Below are positions 33,597 through 42,187 of a DNA stretch of 64,000 nucleotides, piece after piece. The translations under genes were made by a program, and so were the position numbers. The notes under the pieces are model-generated. The model was not told the DNA's origin. It did no database searches and saw only the letters and a list, made by a program, of their open reading frames with translations. How positions within the stretch are numbered: the first letter of the stretch is position 1; each line of letters opens with the position of its first letter. Origin of the DNA: an uncultured Gemmiger sp. (GTDB taxonomy: Bacteria; Bacillota; Clostridia; Oscillospirales; Ruminococcaceae); NCBI GenBank assembly GCA_944386495.1, contig CALXBE010000003.1, forward strand, positions 1 through 64,000, in the 5' to 3' direction.

Positions 33597-34583
33597 ATGC
33601 GTTATTATGCTACTTTGGGGCCTGCCTGTGCAGACCCTCTCATTATAGACCAAATGCTCAAGGCCGGGATCAACGGATTCCGGGTCAATCTTTCCCACGG
33701 ACATCTGGAGGACTTTGTGCCCTGGATGGACATGGTCCGCCGGGTAGCCGCCGAGCGGGATTGCGAGCTGCTTATCGACCTGCAGGGGCCCGATCTTCGG
33801 GTGGGCGAGCTGGAAGCTCCCCTCTCCCTTCCGGAGGGTTCAGTACTGACCCTGGGCCTGGGAGGAGTGTACTGCTCCGAACTGCTGCTGGATGCCCTTA
33901 CCCCCGGCCAGAAGCTGGTATTTGACGACGGGCAGGTGGTGGCTCAGGTAGCCAGTGTCTCCCCCGGATGCGCCTTCTGTGTGGTGCAGCAGGGCGGGGT
34001 GCTCCAGTCCGGAAAGGGAATCACCGCCCCCGGCCTCAAGCTGGACCTGCCCACCTTGACCCTGGAGGACCACAACAGTCTGGCCCTGGCCAAGCACCTG
34101 GGTGTCACCGGCGTGATTCTTCCCTTTGTCCGGAGCCGGGACGACCTGGACAATCTCCGGGATGCCATGTACAGCTGCGGAGCCGACGACCTGCGGGTGT
34201 TTGCCAAGGTGGAATCCCTGGAAGGGGTGGAACATCTGGCCCAGTTTGTGGACCTGGCAGACGAGATCATCATTGCCCGGGGGGACCTGGCCAGTGAAAT
34301 TCCCCTCTGGCTGATTCCCCGGTTCCAGAAGCAGATGGGAGAGGTGTGCCTTTCCAACGGTGTCCCCTACATGGTGGTGACCCAGCTGCTGGAATCCATG
34401 ACCGACCATCCCCTTCCCACCCGGGCGGAGATGAGCGACATTTACAACGCCGTCATGGACGGAGCTTCCAGTCTTATGCTCACCGGAGAGACCGCCGTGG
34501 GCCTTTATCCCGCCCAGGCTGCGGAGTACCTGGTCAAGGCGGCACAGCCCGCCCTGGAGGACCGGCCCAAACCCACCATTTAA
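33597..34583 (+). CDS. Pyruvate kinase-like protein lacking the C-terminal domain
   Basis: The 328-residue protein contains the A (TIM barrel) and B domains of pyruvate kinase: MRYYATLGPACAD, INGFRVNLSHG, VFAKVESLEGVEHL with the catalytic lysine, IIARGDLASEIPLW, VVTQLLESMTDHPLPTRAEMSDI and MLTGETAVGLYPAQAAEYL. It stops there, whereas normal enzymes run on to about 470 residues with a regulatory domain. The usual DTKGPEIR is DLQGPDLR, replacing the T and K of the K-ion and substrate region. It may be a non-allosteric enzyme or a relative with another role. The real stop is followed by a clean terminator, so it is not a random truncation. Confidence 0.8.
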   Translation: MRYYATLGPACADPLIIDQMLKAGINGFRVNLSHGHLEDFVPWMDMVRRVAAERDCELLIDLQGPDLRVGELEAPLSLPEGSVLTLGLGGVYCSELLLDALTPGQKLVFDDGQVVAQVASVSPGCAFCVVQQGGVLQSGKGITAPGLKLDLPTLTLEDHNSLALAKHLGVTGVILPFVRSRDDLDNLRDAMYSCGADDLRVFAKVESLEGVEHLAQFVDLADEIIIARGDLASEIPLWLIPRFQKQMGEVCLSNGVPYMVVTQLLESMTDHPLPTRAEMSDIYNAVMDGASSLMLTGETAVGLYPAQAAEYLVKAAQPALEDRPKPTI

Positions 34584-34587
34584 ACTT

Positions 34588-34619
34588 AAAATCCCCTGAC
34601 CGTTGGTCAGGGGATTTTT
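34588..34619 (+). terminator. Terminator after the pyruvate kinase-like gene
   Basis: AAAATCCCCTGACC (34588-34601) pairs with GGTCAGGGGATTTTT around a 3-base loop. It can also serve galE, which converges from the right. Confidence 0.88.
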
Positions 34620-34621
34620 CT

Positions 34622-35647
34622 TTATGCCTGAGTCTTATATCCGTCGGGATTATGGCTCTGCCAATTCCAGCTGTGAGCGCACATTTCCTCAATGCCGTAC
34701 TCAGCTTCCCAGCCCAGTTCCTTCTTGGCCTTGGCGGGGTCAGCGTAGCACTGAGCAATGTCTCCGGGACGGCGGGGGTCAATTACATAGGGCAGCTCCC
34801 GGCCGCAAGCCTTGCTGAACGCGTGGATCACATCCAGCACGCTGTAGCCCTTGCCGGTGCCCAGGTTGCAGATAAAGAGTCCGCAGCCGGTCTCCAGCTT
34901 CTTGATGGCGGCCACATGGCCCTTGGCCAGGTCTACCACATGGATGTAGTCCCGGACACCGGTGCCGTCGGGGGTGGGGTAATCGTTTCCGTACACATGG
35001 ACCTTTTCCAGCTTTCCTACTGCCACCTTGGCAATGTAGGGAACCAGGTTGTTGGGGATTCCGTTGGGGTCCTCTCCGATCCGTCCGCTGGGGTGAGCGC
35101 CGATGGGGTTGAAGTACCGGAGAAGGGCCACATTCAGTTCCGAGTCAGCATGGCAGACATCGGTGAGGATACGCTCGGTGAATGCCTTGGTGGTGCCGTA
35201 GGGGTTGGTGGTTGCACCCACAGGGAAATCCTCGGTGATGGGCACAGTGGCGGGGTCTCCGTAGACGGTAGCGCTGGAGGAGAACACAAAGTTCTTGCAG
35301 TTGTAGTGGCGCATTACATCCAGCAGCACCAGGGTGCAGTTCAGGTTGTTGGTGTAGTATTCGATGGGCTTGGCTACGCTCTCCCCCACCGCCTTATAGG
35401 CTGCAAACTGAATGACGGCCTGAATGTCCGGATAGCTGCGGAAAATTTCCTCCACCTGGGCACGGTTGGTCATATCCGCTTCCACAAAGGGGAAGTCCTT
35501 GCCGGTGATTTCCTTCACACGGTTCAGGGCTTCGGGGCAGGAGTTATAATAGTTATCTGCCACCACGATATCGTATCCTGCATTGAGAAGTTCCACACAG
35601 GTATGGCTGCCGATGTAACCGGCGCCGCCGCTGACTAAAATGGACAT
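34622..35647 (-). CDS. galE: UDP-glucose 4-epimerase
   Basis: It interconverts UDP-glucose and UDP-galactose with bound NAD. The 341-residue protein has the Rossmann motif GGAGYIGSHT, the catalytic Ser/Thr segment FSSSATVYG, the YxxxK pair in NPYGTTK, and ARYFNPIGAHPSG-like LRYFNPIGAH. The ATG at 35647 follows AAAAGGAG; an upstream frame to 35734 crosses the promoter and is rejected. It is transcribed divergently from the yhcH-type gene with a shared control region. Confidence 0.96.
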   Translation of the reverse strand: MSILVSGGAGYIGSHTCVELLNAGYDIVVADNYYNSCPEALNRVKEITGKDFPFVEADMTNRAQVEEIFRSYPDIQAVIQFAAYKAVGESVAKPIEYYTNNLNCTLVLLDVMRHYNCKNFVFSSSATVYGDPATVPITEDFPVGATTNPYGTTKAFTERILTDVCHADSELNVALLRYFNPIGAHPSGRIGEDPNGIPNNLVPYIAKVAVGKLEKVHVYGNDYPTPDGTGVRDYIHVVDLAKGHVAAIKKLETGCGLFICNLGTGKGYSVLDVIHAFSKACGRELPYVIDPRRPGDIAQCYADPAKAKKELGWEAEYGIEEMCAHSWNWQSHNPDGYKTQA

Positions 35648-35684
35648 GGCTGTTTGCTCCTTTTCTAAGTTTGTTCTTGCCCTC

Positions 35685-35713
35685 ATGATACACCAGCCAA
35701 ATCCGTTTTGCAA
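35685..35713 (-). promoter_or_regulatory. galE promoter
   Basis: On the minus strand TTGCAA (35713-35708), a 17-bp spacer and TATCAT (35690-35685). The -35 is part of the tandem repeat described next. Confidence 0.7.
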
Positions 35714-35748
35714 GGAATATCCCCTGCCTTGCAAGAAATATCCTTGCC
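35708..35748. repeat. Two tandem near-identical palindromic repeats between galE and the yhcH-type gene
   Basis: 35708-35728 and 35729-35748 share TTGCAAG, then R, AATATCC, two variable bases and TGCC. Each approximates the palindrome GCAAGGA-ATA-TCCTTGC. The first overlaps the galE -35 and the second ends 11 bp before the -35 of the divergent promoter, so a repressor here could control both genes. Confidence 0.65.
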
Positions 35749-35758
35749 ATGAAAGAAT

Positions 35759-35787
35759 TTTACAAGTCCTTCTTTTGGTAGTAGAAT
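35759..35787 (+). promoter_or_regulatory. Promoter of the YhcH/YjgK-family gene
   Basis: TTTACA (35759-35764), a 17-bp spacer and TAGAAT (35782-35787), 32 bp before the start codon. Confidence 0.7.
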
Positions 35788-35818
35788 AAGAATACTAAAA
35801 AAAGAAGGGAGAACCCTT

Positions 35819-36268
35819 ATGCTGTACGACCGTCTTGAAAATCTGGAACAATACACCGGCCTGTTTGAAAATCTGGACCGGTGCATTGAATGGATTCAGG
35901 AGAACGATGTATACGCCCTGCCCCTGGGGAAAACCGAGATTCAGGGGGAAGACCTTTTTGTAAATGTTATGGAGATCACCCCCAAGGCCGAGGAGGAAAT
36001 TCCCTTTGAAAGCCATTCCCAGTACATGGATCTCCAGATGGACCTGGAGGGCAGCGAGCTGTTCCAGGTGGCCCTGGGCCAGCTGAAAACCACCAAGCCC
36101 TATGACCCGGAAACCGACTGCGCCTTCTTCCAGGCCAGCCCCAGCATTGCCGGAGTTCTGGGGGAGGACCGGTTTGCCGTCTTTATGGTGGAGGAGCCCC
36201 ACAAGCCGGGAATCCGCGCCGCCGGGACCGGAAATCTGAAAAAGGCCGTATTCAAAATTCGCCGCTGA
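35819..36268 (+). CDS. YhcH/YjgK/YiaL-family sugar-metabolism protein
   Basis: The 149-residue protein is a single beta-barrel of the DUF386 family. E. coli relatives (NanQ/YhcH) act on sialic or other sugar anomers. Visible features are the opening MLYDRLENLEQY, FESHSQYMDLQ with the conserved His and Glu of the metal site, and the FMVEEPHKPGI C-terminal segment with a second metal-binding His. The ATG follows AAGGGAG. The link to galE through shared operators suggests a sugar-responsive role. The true substrate is unknown. Confidence 0.88.
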   Translation: MLYDRLENLEQYTGLFENLDRCIEWIQENDVYALPLGKTEIQGEDLFVNVMEITPKAEEEIPFESHSQYMDLQMDLEGSELFQVALGQLKTTKPYDPETDCAFFQASPSIAGVLGEDRFAVFMVEEPHKPGIRAAGTGNLKKAVFKIRR

Positions 36269-36278
36269 TTTCATTACA

Positions 36279-36317
36279 AAAAAGGACCGCCAGCTTGAAA
36301 GCTGCGGTCCTTTTTTC
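36279..36317. terminator. Terminator between convergent yhcH-type and flippase genes
   Basis: AAAAGGACCGC-type arms (36280-36296) pair with 36301-36314 around a short loop. A residues precede and T6 follows. Confidence 0.85.
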
Positions 36318-36321
36318 TTTC

Positions 36322-37758
36322 TCAGGAAGCCTTCCGGCGTTTGAACAATTTGCCCAGAATCAATTCTGCCATGCTCCAGACCTCTTTCAGGTTGAGAAGG
36401 ATAATAGCCAGGGTGATGGCTCCGGTGATCCAGAAAGCCCCGGGCAGGTCCAGCAGAAGCACCACTGCCTCCGCCGTCAGGAGAATCAGGTCCAGCCCCA
36501 GGGAAGCGGAACCGTAGTCCACCGGAATCAGGCTTTGGGTGCTGATGACCCGGAGGACAAAGACCAGGCCCATGGAAAGGGCGGAAGCCAGGGCGGCCCC
36601 CACAGGGCCCATGGTCCAGATCAGGACAAAGTTGAGAATACAGTTGACTACTGCCCCCGACAGCATGGTGAACAGGCTGTACCCGCTCCGCTTATAGACC
36701 ATGTAGATGGTGTTGAAGAACTGGTTGAAGCAGGTGAAGATGGAGGCAATGGTGAGGAAGGGCACAAACTGCCAGGCCTCGTAAAAGTTTTCCCGGAAAA
36801 TGAACATGGCCGGGCGGCAGAGCCAGATAATGCCCGCTCCGCAGCAGAACATGACCCCCTGGTATACCTTGAAAATCCGGGAGAAGAAGGCGGAGCGATC
36901 CTCCTCCTCGGTGATGGCGGAGAGCTGCCAGGCCTCGTAGAAAATTCCTCCCAAAGTGCTGACAATGGTGGGAAGGTAGTATCCGGTGGAGAGCAGTCCC
37001 GTCCAGTGGGTACCGGACTGGCCCTGGTAGCCCTGGCACATGGAAGCCACAAAGAACATATCACTGGCATTGATGACCCAGAAGCTGATCTGGGCCGGAA
37101 TCATGGGCAGGCTGTACCGGAGCATTTCCTTCCAGAGCCGCTGATTGAAGGACCGGCGGTCCAGATAGTTCCAGAGTTTTCCGGTGATAAACACAAAGAC
37201 AGCGCTGCCGAAGTCGCTGCAGATGGTGGCCAACAGATACCCGGCGGCTCCCCACTTGAAGACCACCAGGAAAAGGATATTGAATCCCAGCAGGGTGAAG
37301 GTGGTGAGCACTCCGTCCAGGGCTACCAGCCGGTTAAGCTGGCGGCTCCGGATGAACTGGGTGCAGAGAGTCCGCAGGCAGGAGACCAGCACATACACAT
37401 ACAGCAGCAAGGCATAGTCACTGACCAGCGGGATCATGCTCAGGAGCGGATAGGCCAGCACCATCAGACCGAATCCGCAGAGGATGGTCACCAGGCCGTT
37501 GGTGAAGACCTGGGATTTATTCTGATTTTTATCCAGTCCGAACCGAATGACCGAAAAGCTCATTCCCAGGCCCACCACCGGAATCAGCAGGTTGGCGCAC
37601 TGCTGGGTCAGCTTGGTGACACCCAGCACGCTGGTTTCCTGGAGTGCGAAGGTGAGGAAGGGGGTCAGGCAGAGGTTCAGCAGTTTGGAGCTGAAGTTGG
37701 ACAGTGCAAAGAGCAGGGTGTTGCTCATGAGTTTGGAGTACCGGTCGGCTCCTGGCAT
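36322..37758 (-). CDS. Polysaccharide flippase (MOP superfamily, Wzx-like)
   Basis: The 478-residue membrane protein has about 12 to 14 hydrophobic helices and the opening LMSNTLLFALSNFSSKLLNLCLTPFLT typical of polysaccharide-biosynthesis flippases. It ends in a basic tail (LFKRRKAS). It most likely moves a lipid-linked saccharide across the membrane. The saccharide is unknown, and no glycosyltransferase cluster adjoins. The TTG at 37764 is too close to AAGGAG, and ATG 37758 has normal spacing. It follows the YgjP-like gene by 29 bp. Confidence 0.85.
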   Translation of the reverse strand: MPGADRYSKLMSNTLLFALSNFSSKLLNLCLTPFLTFALQETSVLGVTKLTQQCANLLIPVVGLGMSFSVIRFGLDKNQNKSQVFTNGLVTILCGFGLMVLAYPLLSMIPLVSDYALLLYVYVLVSCLRTLCTQFIRSRQLNRLVALDGVLTTFTLLGFNILFLVVFKWGAAGYLLATICSDFGSAVFVFITGKLWNYLDRRSFNQRLWKEMLRYSLPMIPAQISFWVINASDMFFVASMCQGYQGQSGTHWTGLLSTGYYLPTIVSTLGGIFYEAWQLSAITEEEDRSAFFSRIFKVYQGVMFCCGAGIIWLCRPAMFIFRENFYEAWQFVPFLTIASIFTCFNQFFNTIYMVYKRSGYSLFTMLSGAVVNCILNFVLIWTMGPVGAALASALSMGLVFVLRVISTQSLIPVDYGSASLGLDLILLTAEAVVLLLDLPGAFWITGAITLAIILLNLKEVWSMAELILGKLFKRRKAS

Positions 37759-37787
37759 AGGCAAAACTCCTTTCCGGTAGATGGGGG

Positions 37788-38336
37788 TCAGGGCAGCAGA
37801 GCCCGGCGTTCCTTCCAGTCTGGGAGGATTTTTTCTACCTCCGCCCAGAAGGCAGGGCTGTGGTTGGGGACCAGAAAATGACAGTATTCATGGACGGCCA
37901 CATACTCCCGGGCGGCCCGGGGCTGGGCTGCCAGCCGGAGGGCAAAGGTGATCTCCCCTTTTCCCGGGCGGCAGATGCCCCAGCTGGAAGAGATGTCCTT
38001 GATGATGATTCGGGGCATTCCCCGGGGCAGCACCTTTTGGAAACAGGGGTAGAACTCCCGGCAGATGGCTTCCATCTCTGCCAATGCCTGGCCGGGTTCG
38101 GGAAGAGGCTGGGCCATCCGGTTTTCCCGCCGGGTCTGGGCCTTTTCCCTGGCCCGGGCGATCCAGAGGCCATGGTCGGCCACAAACCGGTCTATCTGAG
38201 CCAGCGGCACCCGGGGCGAGGCACTGACCCAGACCGAGCCGTCCCCTCTTACCCGAAGGTTGATGTTTTTTACTTTTTTCCGGGTCAGGGTATAAGGAAT
38301 CCCACCGCCGGAACGCTGACTGGTAGATTCTGACAT
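37788..38336 (-). CDS. YgjP-like (DUF45) metallopeptidase-family protein
   Basis: The 182-residue protein shows the zincin motif HEYCH (VAVHEYCHFLVPNHSPAFW), the upstream SSWGIC block and the N-terminal KNINLRVRGDGSVWVSAS strand region of the YgjP/SprT-like family. Such proteins are often linked with type I restriction genes, but none is here. It may be a peptidase. The activity is not established for the family. The ribosome site is weak (AGAAAAGA). Confidence 0.85.
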   Translation of the reverse strand: MSESTSQRSGGGIPYTLTRKKVKNINLRVRGDGSVWVSASPRVPLAQIDRFVADHGLWIARAREKAQTRRENRMAQPLPEPGQALAEMEAICREFYPCFQKVLPRGMPRIIIKDISSSWGICRPGKGEITFALRLAAQPRAAREYVAVHEYCHFLVPNHSPAFWAEVEKILPDWKERRALLP

Positions 38337-38352
38337 ATCTTTTCTTTTAAAG

Positions 38353-38396
38353 CCAACCGGTCATCAGGGGGAGCGCCCCGGATGACCGGTCTGGTT
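38353..38396 (-). terminator. Hairpin after the GH25 gene
   Basis: A long stem CCAACCGGTCATC (38353-38365) pairs with 38381-38395 with one bulge, with an inner GGGG/CCCC. Only TTT follows on the minus strand, so termination may be partial. Confidence 0.55.
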
Positions 38397-38398
38397 GT

Positions 38399-40402
38399 TC
38401 AGCGAGTGATATTCATATCCACCCGGCCGCTGATTCCGTTCACGCTTCCACTGGAAGTATACTGCCAAATCTGGTAGTTATACTTGAAATCCAGGGTAGA
38501 GCGGTACTGGGCGATCCAGATGCGATACTTGGAAATATTGGCGTAGTTCAGGCTGTAGTAGAACCAATCCCGGTAGCTGTACACACCGGCGGTATATCCG
38601 GCAGCCCGGATGGTTTCGCAGAAGGCCACGGCGCAGGCGGTCCGCTGTGCGGCAGACAGGCCGTCGGCACGGCCGGTATCTCCGGCCACCTTCTCGGTAT
38701 CAAAGTAGATGGGATAGCTGATCTTGTATCCCTTCACCAGACCAATGACCATGAGGGCTTCCTCACGGGCCTCCTCCTCGGTGACAGCCTGGCTGTAGAA
38801 GTAGACACCTACGGGAATACCCGCAGCGGTAGCGCCCTGGATATTGGCCTTGAACTTGCTGTCCTCTACCAGTGCGCCGGTGCCGTAACCACGGTAGCCG
38901 GCCCGGATGATGGCAAAGTCAATACCGGAGGACTTGACTGCGCTCCAGTTGATGTTCCCCTGATACTTGGAAACATCAATGCCCCGGAGCTGGTTGGTCT
39001 TGACGCCGTTGGCATCGAAGTTGTACATGATTCCCTGGATGACCTGCTGGCCGGTGACCGGCTTATGGGTGGAGGGATCATAGTAATATGTCTTTCCATC
39101 GATGGTCTGCCATCCTGTGTACACTACCTGCTCCGTCTTTTCAGTGGTGGTAGCAAAGCTGTACTTGCTCATGTCAGCAGCCTTGATGGTGTCCGGCCAG
39201 GTAGTATAAGCCGGAGCAGAAGTGGCTGTGGGAGTGGGGGTGGCAGAGGGAGTGGTGGAAGGAGTTGCTGTGGGGGTAGCGCTGGGCTCCACACTGGAGG
39301 TGGGAGTGGGAGTAGGAGTAATTTCCGGAGTGGGAGTGGGGGTAGGAGTAGTTTCCGGAGTGGGAGTGGGGGTAGGAGTAGTTTCCGGAGTAGGAGTGGG
39401 AGTTGCTTCAGCGGTGGGAGTGGGGGTAACCTCGGGATTCTCGGTAGCAGTGGTGCCTTCCGTCAGAGGTTCCACAGGGGCTCCCTGAATTTCACGGCTT
39501 CCCGACCGCTGGGCAGCGGAAAGGTTTCCGGCGCTGTCATAGACAGGCTTGTAGTCGGTGACAGTTCCGTCGGCAAGGACCATAAATCCATTGGAATCGG
39601 TCTTTGCCTTGGTCAGGGTGGGTCCGGCTACGGTCTCCGTCTTGGAATCTGCATAGGACACAGTGTCCTGGAGTTCCTCCACAATCACGGAGTCATTGCC
39701 AAAAGCGTTATCTTCCTGGGACTCCACCACCTGGTCAGACTGGACCACCTTGTCCTTGACTTCCTCTACTTCTTCTTCCTTGACGGTGTAGACGATTTTT
39801 TCCTTGACGGTGACGGTCTGGGCTTCGGGGATCACATATCCCTCCTGCTCCTCCAGGGCGATGGTGTAGTCCCCCGGTTCTACCTCCTCCAGCAGGAGGG
39901 TGCCGGTTTCGGTGTCAACAGGGTAGGTCTCGGTATTGTCTTCGCTGTCAGTGACCAGCACATTGAAGGGGGTATTCAGCAGGGGGACAATGTTCTCTTC
40001 CTCCTGGGGTTCCCCGTTCTCAGCGGTATCCTTATCCTCAGAGGTTCCGTTCTGCTGGGCATCCTTGTCCTGGTCAGCCTCTTCCTGTGCTTCCTCCTCT
40101 ACAAGGAACAGGTCAATGCCGATATCCTGCTGGATGACCGTGACCTCCATTTTCAGGGTCTTGGGTGCCTCAGGCTCTTCCTCCGGTTCGGGGGTAGCCG
40201 CCGCAGTAACAGCGGGAGTATTGCTGGGCAGGGGGGTAGAGATCACGCCTTCCGCCCAGGCCACCAGCTGGGCGCCGTAGCCTGCTCCCAGCAAAGAGCC
40301 GGTAAGCAGCACCACTGCCATGAACCCGGCGATCCATACCTTGTAAATGGGCCAGCTTCTCAAGCCGAACCGATGGAAATAACGATTGGTCCTCTTGTTC
40401 AT
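38399..40402 (-). CDS. Surface-anchored GH25 muramidase with P/T-rich linker
   Basis: The 667-residue protein has an N-terminal membrane anchor or signal (about 21-45), and an acidic region with a SpaA/collagen-B-like fold (about 130-205, [20 protein letters not shown]). A Thr/Pro repeat linker (about 325-400), a cell-wall-binding repeat ([15 protein letters not shown] and NFDANG) and a C-terminal GH25 domain (473-667) follow. D476 ([10 protein letters not shown]), D568 and E570 (IYFDTEK) are the expected catalytic residues. It probably cleaves peptidoglycan at the cell surface. The start follows AGGAG, 25 bp after niaR, with which it may be cotranscribed. Confidence 0.92.
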   Translation of the reverse strand: MNKRTNRYFHRFGLRSWPIYKVWIAGFMAVVLLTGSLLGAGYGAQLVAWAEGVISTPLPSNTPAVTAAATPEPEEEPEAPKTLKMEVTVIQQDIGIDLFLVEEEAQEEADQDKDAQQNGTSEDKDTAENGEPQEEENIVPLLNTPFNVLVTDSEDNTETYPVDTETGTLLLEEVEPGDYTIALEEQEGYVIPEAQTVTVKEKIVYTVKEEEVEEVKDKVVQSDQVVESQEDNAFGNDSVIVEELQDTVSYADSKTETVAGPTLTKAKTDSNGFMVLADGTVTDYKPVYDSAGNLSAAQRSGSREIQGAPVEPLTEGTTATENPEVTPTPTAEATPTPTPETTPTPTPTPETTPTPTPTPEITPTPTPTSSVEPSATPTATPSTTPSATPTPTATSAPAYTTWPDTIKAADMSKYSFATTTEKTEQVVYTGWQTIDGKTYYYDPSTHKPVTGQQVIQGIMYNFDANGVKTNQLRGIDVSKYQGNINWSAVKSSGIDFAIIRAGYRGYGTGALVEDSKFKANIQGATAAGIPVGVYFYSQAVTEEEAREEALMVIGLVKGYKISYPIYFDTEKVAGDTGRADGLSAAQRTACAVAFCETIRAAGYTAGVYSYRDWFYYSLNYANISKYRIWIAQYRSTLDFKYNYQIWQYTSSGSVNGISGRVDMNITR
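39297..39416 (-). repeat. 30-bp tandem repeat in the GH25 linker
   Basis: Two exact copies (39327-39356 and 39357-39386) are flanked by partial copies. Each encodes ten residues of [10 protein letters not shown] type. Exact repeats of this sort change number easily by slippage or recombination. Confidence 0.85.
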
Positions 40403-40427
40403 TTCACTTTCTCCTGTGTTTTGATTC

Positions 40428-40943
40428 TCAGGTTTCGTACAATATTCCTGCCTGGGCCAGAGCCCGGCGGATTCGCTCCAGACTTTCCGGGTCCGGGGCG
40501 CTGATGGTATGAAGGTGGACGCCGCCTGCCGCCATATTCAAAAGCAGGCCGTCCGGGTCCCGATTGGCCCTGCGGACAAATTCCTGGGCTTCGTACCGGG
40601 TCCCTATCTGCAGCTGGCCGGTGATCTGGCCGTAGAGAGGATTTTCTACCGTTACATCCTCTACCCGGCCCCCCTGGTCCACCACTGCATAAAATTCTTC
40701 CAGCATTTTTTCTCCGGTGTCATGGCAGCAGGCCAGGGTGGCGGTGCAGCTGCTCCGCCCTTCCAGCAGATAACCCCGGGGGGTAGCCAGAATCTGTTTG
40801 CCTCCGGCCCGGAGCAGAGCCACATCCCCCACCACGATCTGGCGGGAGACCCCCAGCCGTCCGGCCAGGGCAGTAGCGCTGACAGGCGCATCGGTCTGCT
40901 GTAAAACAGCCAGTATTTGTTCGCGGCGCTGGGGTGCGGTCAT
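40428..40943 (-). CDS. niaR: NiaR-type niacin-responsive transcriptional repressor
   Basis: The 171-residue protein has an N-terminal winged helix ([44 protein letters not shown]) and a C-terminal 3H ligand-binding domain. The latter shows [21 protein letters not shown] and [12 protein letters not shown], where the His residues bind metal and nicotinate. NiaR represses NAD and niacin uptake genes. Frames to 41024 start upstream of the -10 element and are rejected. ATG 40943 lies 10 bp from AAGGAAGG; ATG 40967 is the alternative. It is followed by the GH25 gene. Confidence 0.88.
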   Translation of the reverse strand: MTAPQRREQILAVLQQTDAPVSATALAGRLGVSRQIVVGDVALLRAGGKQILATPRGYLLEGRSSCTATLACCHDTGEKMLEEFYAVVDQGGRVEDVTVENPLYGQITGQLQIGTRYEAQEFVRRANRDPDGLLLNMAAGGVHLHTISAPDPESLERIRRALAQAGILYET

Positions 40944-40995
40944 AGCCAGGAGACCTTCCTTTCCCATGACAGATGGATAAAAACATACACAGTTC

Positions 40996-41024
40996 AGTAT
41001 ACATCCTTTTTCTGCCTTTTGCAA
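40996..41024 (-). promoter_or_regulatory. niaR promoter
   Basis: On the minus strand TTGCAA (41024-41019), a 17-bp spacer and TATACT (41001-40996). A TGTATAC / TGTGTATG pair overlaps the -10 and start point and may be an autoregulatory site. Confidence 0.7.
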
Positions 41025-41170
41025 ATATTTCCCCGGACTTTTTTGGAAGTATTAGCCAAATATTCTTTCTCCCGGACAGGTGAATCCCTTTCCGGCTTCA
41101 GGGAGGGAAACTCCTGCCCTCCCCTGTCCCTGCCTTTTCACGGAATTTTGGACAAATCACCCTCTTTGTC

Positions 41171-41199
41171 TTGACCTGCCCCACCGAATATACTACAAT
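41171..41199 (+). promoter_or_regulatory. degV promoter
   Basis: TTGACC (41171-41176), a 17-bp spacer and TACAAT (41194-41199), 26 bp before the start codon. Confidence 0.75.
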
Positions 41200-41224
41200 A
41201 AGTGAAAAAGAAGGAGGGCGCCTT

Positions 41225-42088
41225 ATGGTTCGCATTATTACTGATTCTTCCTGCAACCTTACCCCCCAGCAAGCCAAGGAACTGAATATTGAAGTGATTC
41301 CCCTCAATGTCACCTTTGAGGACGATACCGTTGTGCAGGACGGTGTGGATATAACCAACAAGGAATTTTTCCATCGGCTGGCCCAGTGCAGGCATCTGCC
41401 CAAGACCAGTCAGCCCAGCCCCGAAGCCTTTATGCGGGTGTTTGAGGATGCCCATGCTCTGGGCGACGAGACCGTGGCCATCCTGATTGGGAGCAACCTT
41501 TCCGGCACCTTCCAGTGTGCCCGGATGGCTGCCGAGACAGTAGAGTACGAGGATGCCTATTTTGTAGATACCCAGTCCGCCTCCATCGGTCTCCGGCTTT
41601 TGCTGGACCGGGCTCTGGAGCTTCGCAGCCAGGGACTGTCCGCCGCCCAGATTGCCCAAGACCTGGAGCAGCTGAAGGACCGGGTCCGTATCCTGCTCAT
41701 TGCCAATGACCTGAAAAACCTCCACAAGGGAGGCCGGCTCTCCGCCGCCGCCACCATTGCGGGAGGTGCTTTGGGAATCAAGCCGGTGCTCCAGCTCTAC
41801 AAGAGCAAGCTGGGCCTGGCCGGAAAGGCCCGGGGTATGCCCGGTGCCCTGGTGGCCATGTTCAAGCTGCTGGAGGCTGACCAGGACGGAATGGATCTTT
41901 CCATGCCCATCTACACCGCCTACAGTGACAGCCCTGCTGCCGCCGAGCCCATCCGCCGGTATCTGACCCAGAACCTGAAGATGGCCCCGGAGCGGGTCCC
42001 CGTCTGCGGCATCGGCGCGGCCATCGGCACCCATGTGGGCACCGGTGCCTGCGGCATTGCCTTCTTTGTAAAGGAATCCCAGGAATAA
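41225..42088 (+). CDS. DegV-family fatty-acid-binding protein
   Basis: DegV/FakB proteins hold a fatty acid for phosphorylation by FakA. The 287-residue protein has the family opening VRIITDSSCNLT, the TSQPSPEAFM motif, the lipid-head-group loop IGSNLSGTFQCARMA with the conserved Ser, and DLKNLHKGGRLS. ATG 41225 follows AAGGAGG; a longer frame from 41171 is rejected because it begins in the promoter. The FakA-like partner is at 26324. The two are not cotranscribed. Confidence 0.93.
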   Translation: MVRIITDSSCNLTPQQAKELNIEVIPLNVTFEDDTVVQDGVDITNKEFFHRLAQCRHLPKTSQPSPEAFMRVFEDAHALGDETVAILIGSNLSGTFQCARMAAETVEYEDAYFVDTQSASIGLRLLLDRALELRSQGLSAAQIAQDLEQLKDRVRILLIANDLKNLHKGGRLSAAATIAGGALGIKPVLQLYKSKLGLAGKARGMPGALVAMFKLLEADQDGMDLSMPIYTAYSDSPAAAEPIRRYLTQNLKMAPERVPVCGIGAAIGTHVGTGACGIAFFVKESQE

Positions 42089-42096
42089 TGTTTTAT

Positions 42097-42129
42097 CCGC
42101 CCGGCCATTGGCCGGGCGGGTTCTTTTTT
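42097..42129 (+). terminator. Terminator after degV
   Basis: A GC-rich stem CCGCCCGGC (42097-42105) pairs with 42111-42119 and is followed by TTCTTTTTT. Confidence 0.9.
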
Positions 42130-42150
42130 CCAAACTTCCGGAATTTTTTC

Positions 42151-42179
42151 TTGTGTTTGTGCAAAGCTTATGCTATAAT
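42151..42179 (+). promoter_or_regulatory. Promoter of the riboswitch-ATPase transcript
   Basis: TTGTGT (42151-42156), a 17-bp spacer and TATAAT (42174-42179) with extended TGC. Transcription should start near 42186, just before the aptamer. Confidence 0.75.
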
Positions 42180-42187
42180 GAGCCCAT

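Noticed and set aside
39297..39416. 30-bp direct repeats suggestive of a CRISPR array
   Set aside because: Repeats are contiguous without spacers and encode a Thr/Pro linker in frame.
39065..40504. Gly/Ser/Arg-rich 479-codon frame antisense to the GH25 gene
   Set aside because: Low-complexity complement of the Thr/Pro linker; no ribosome site.
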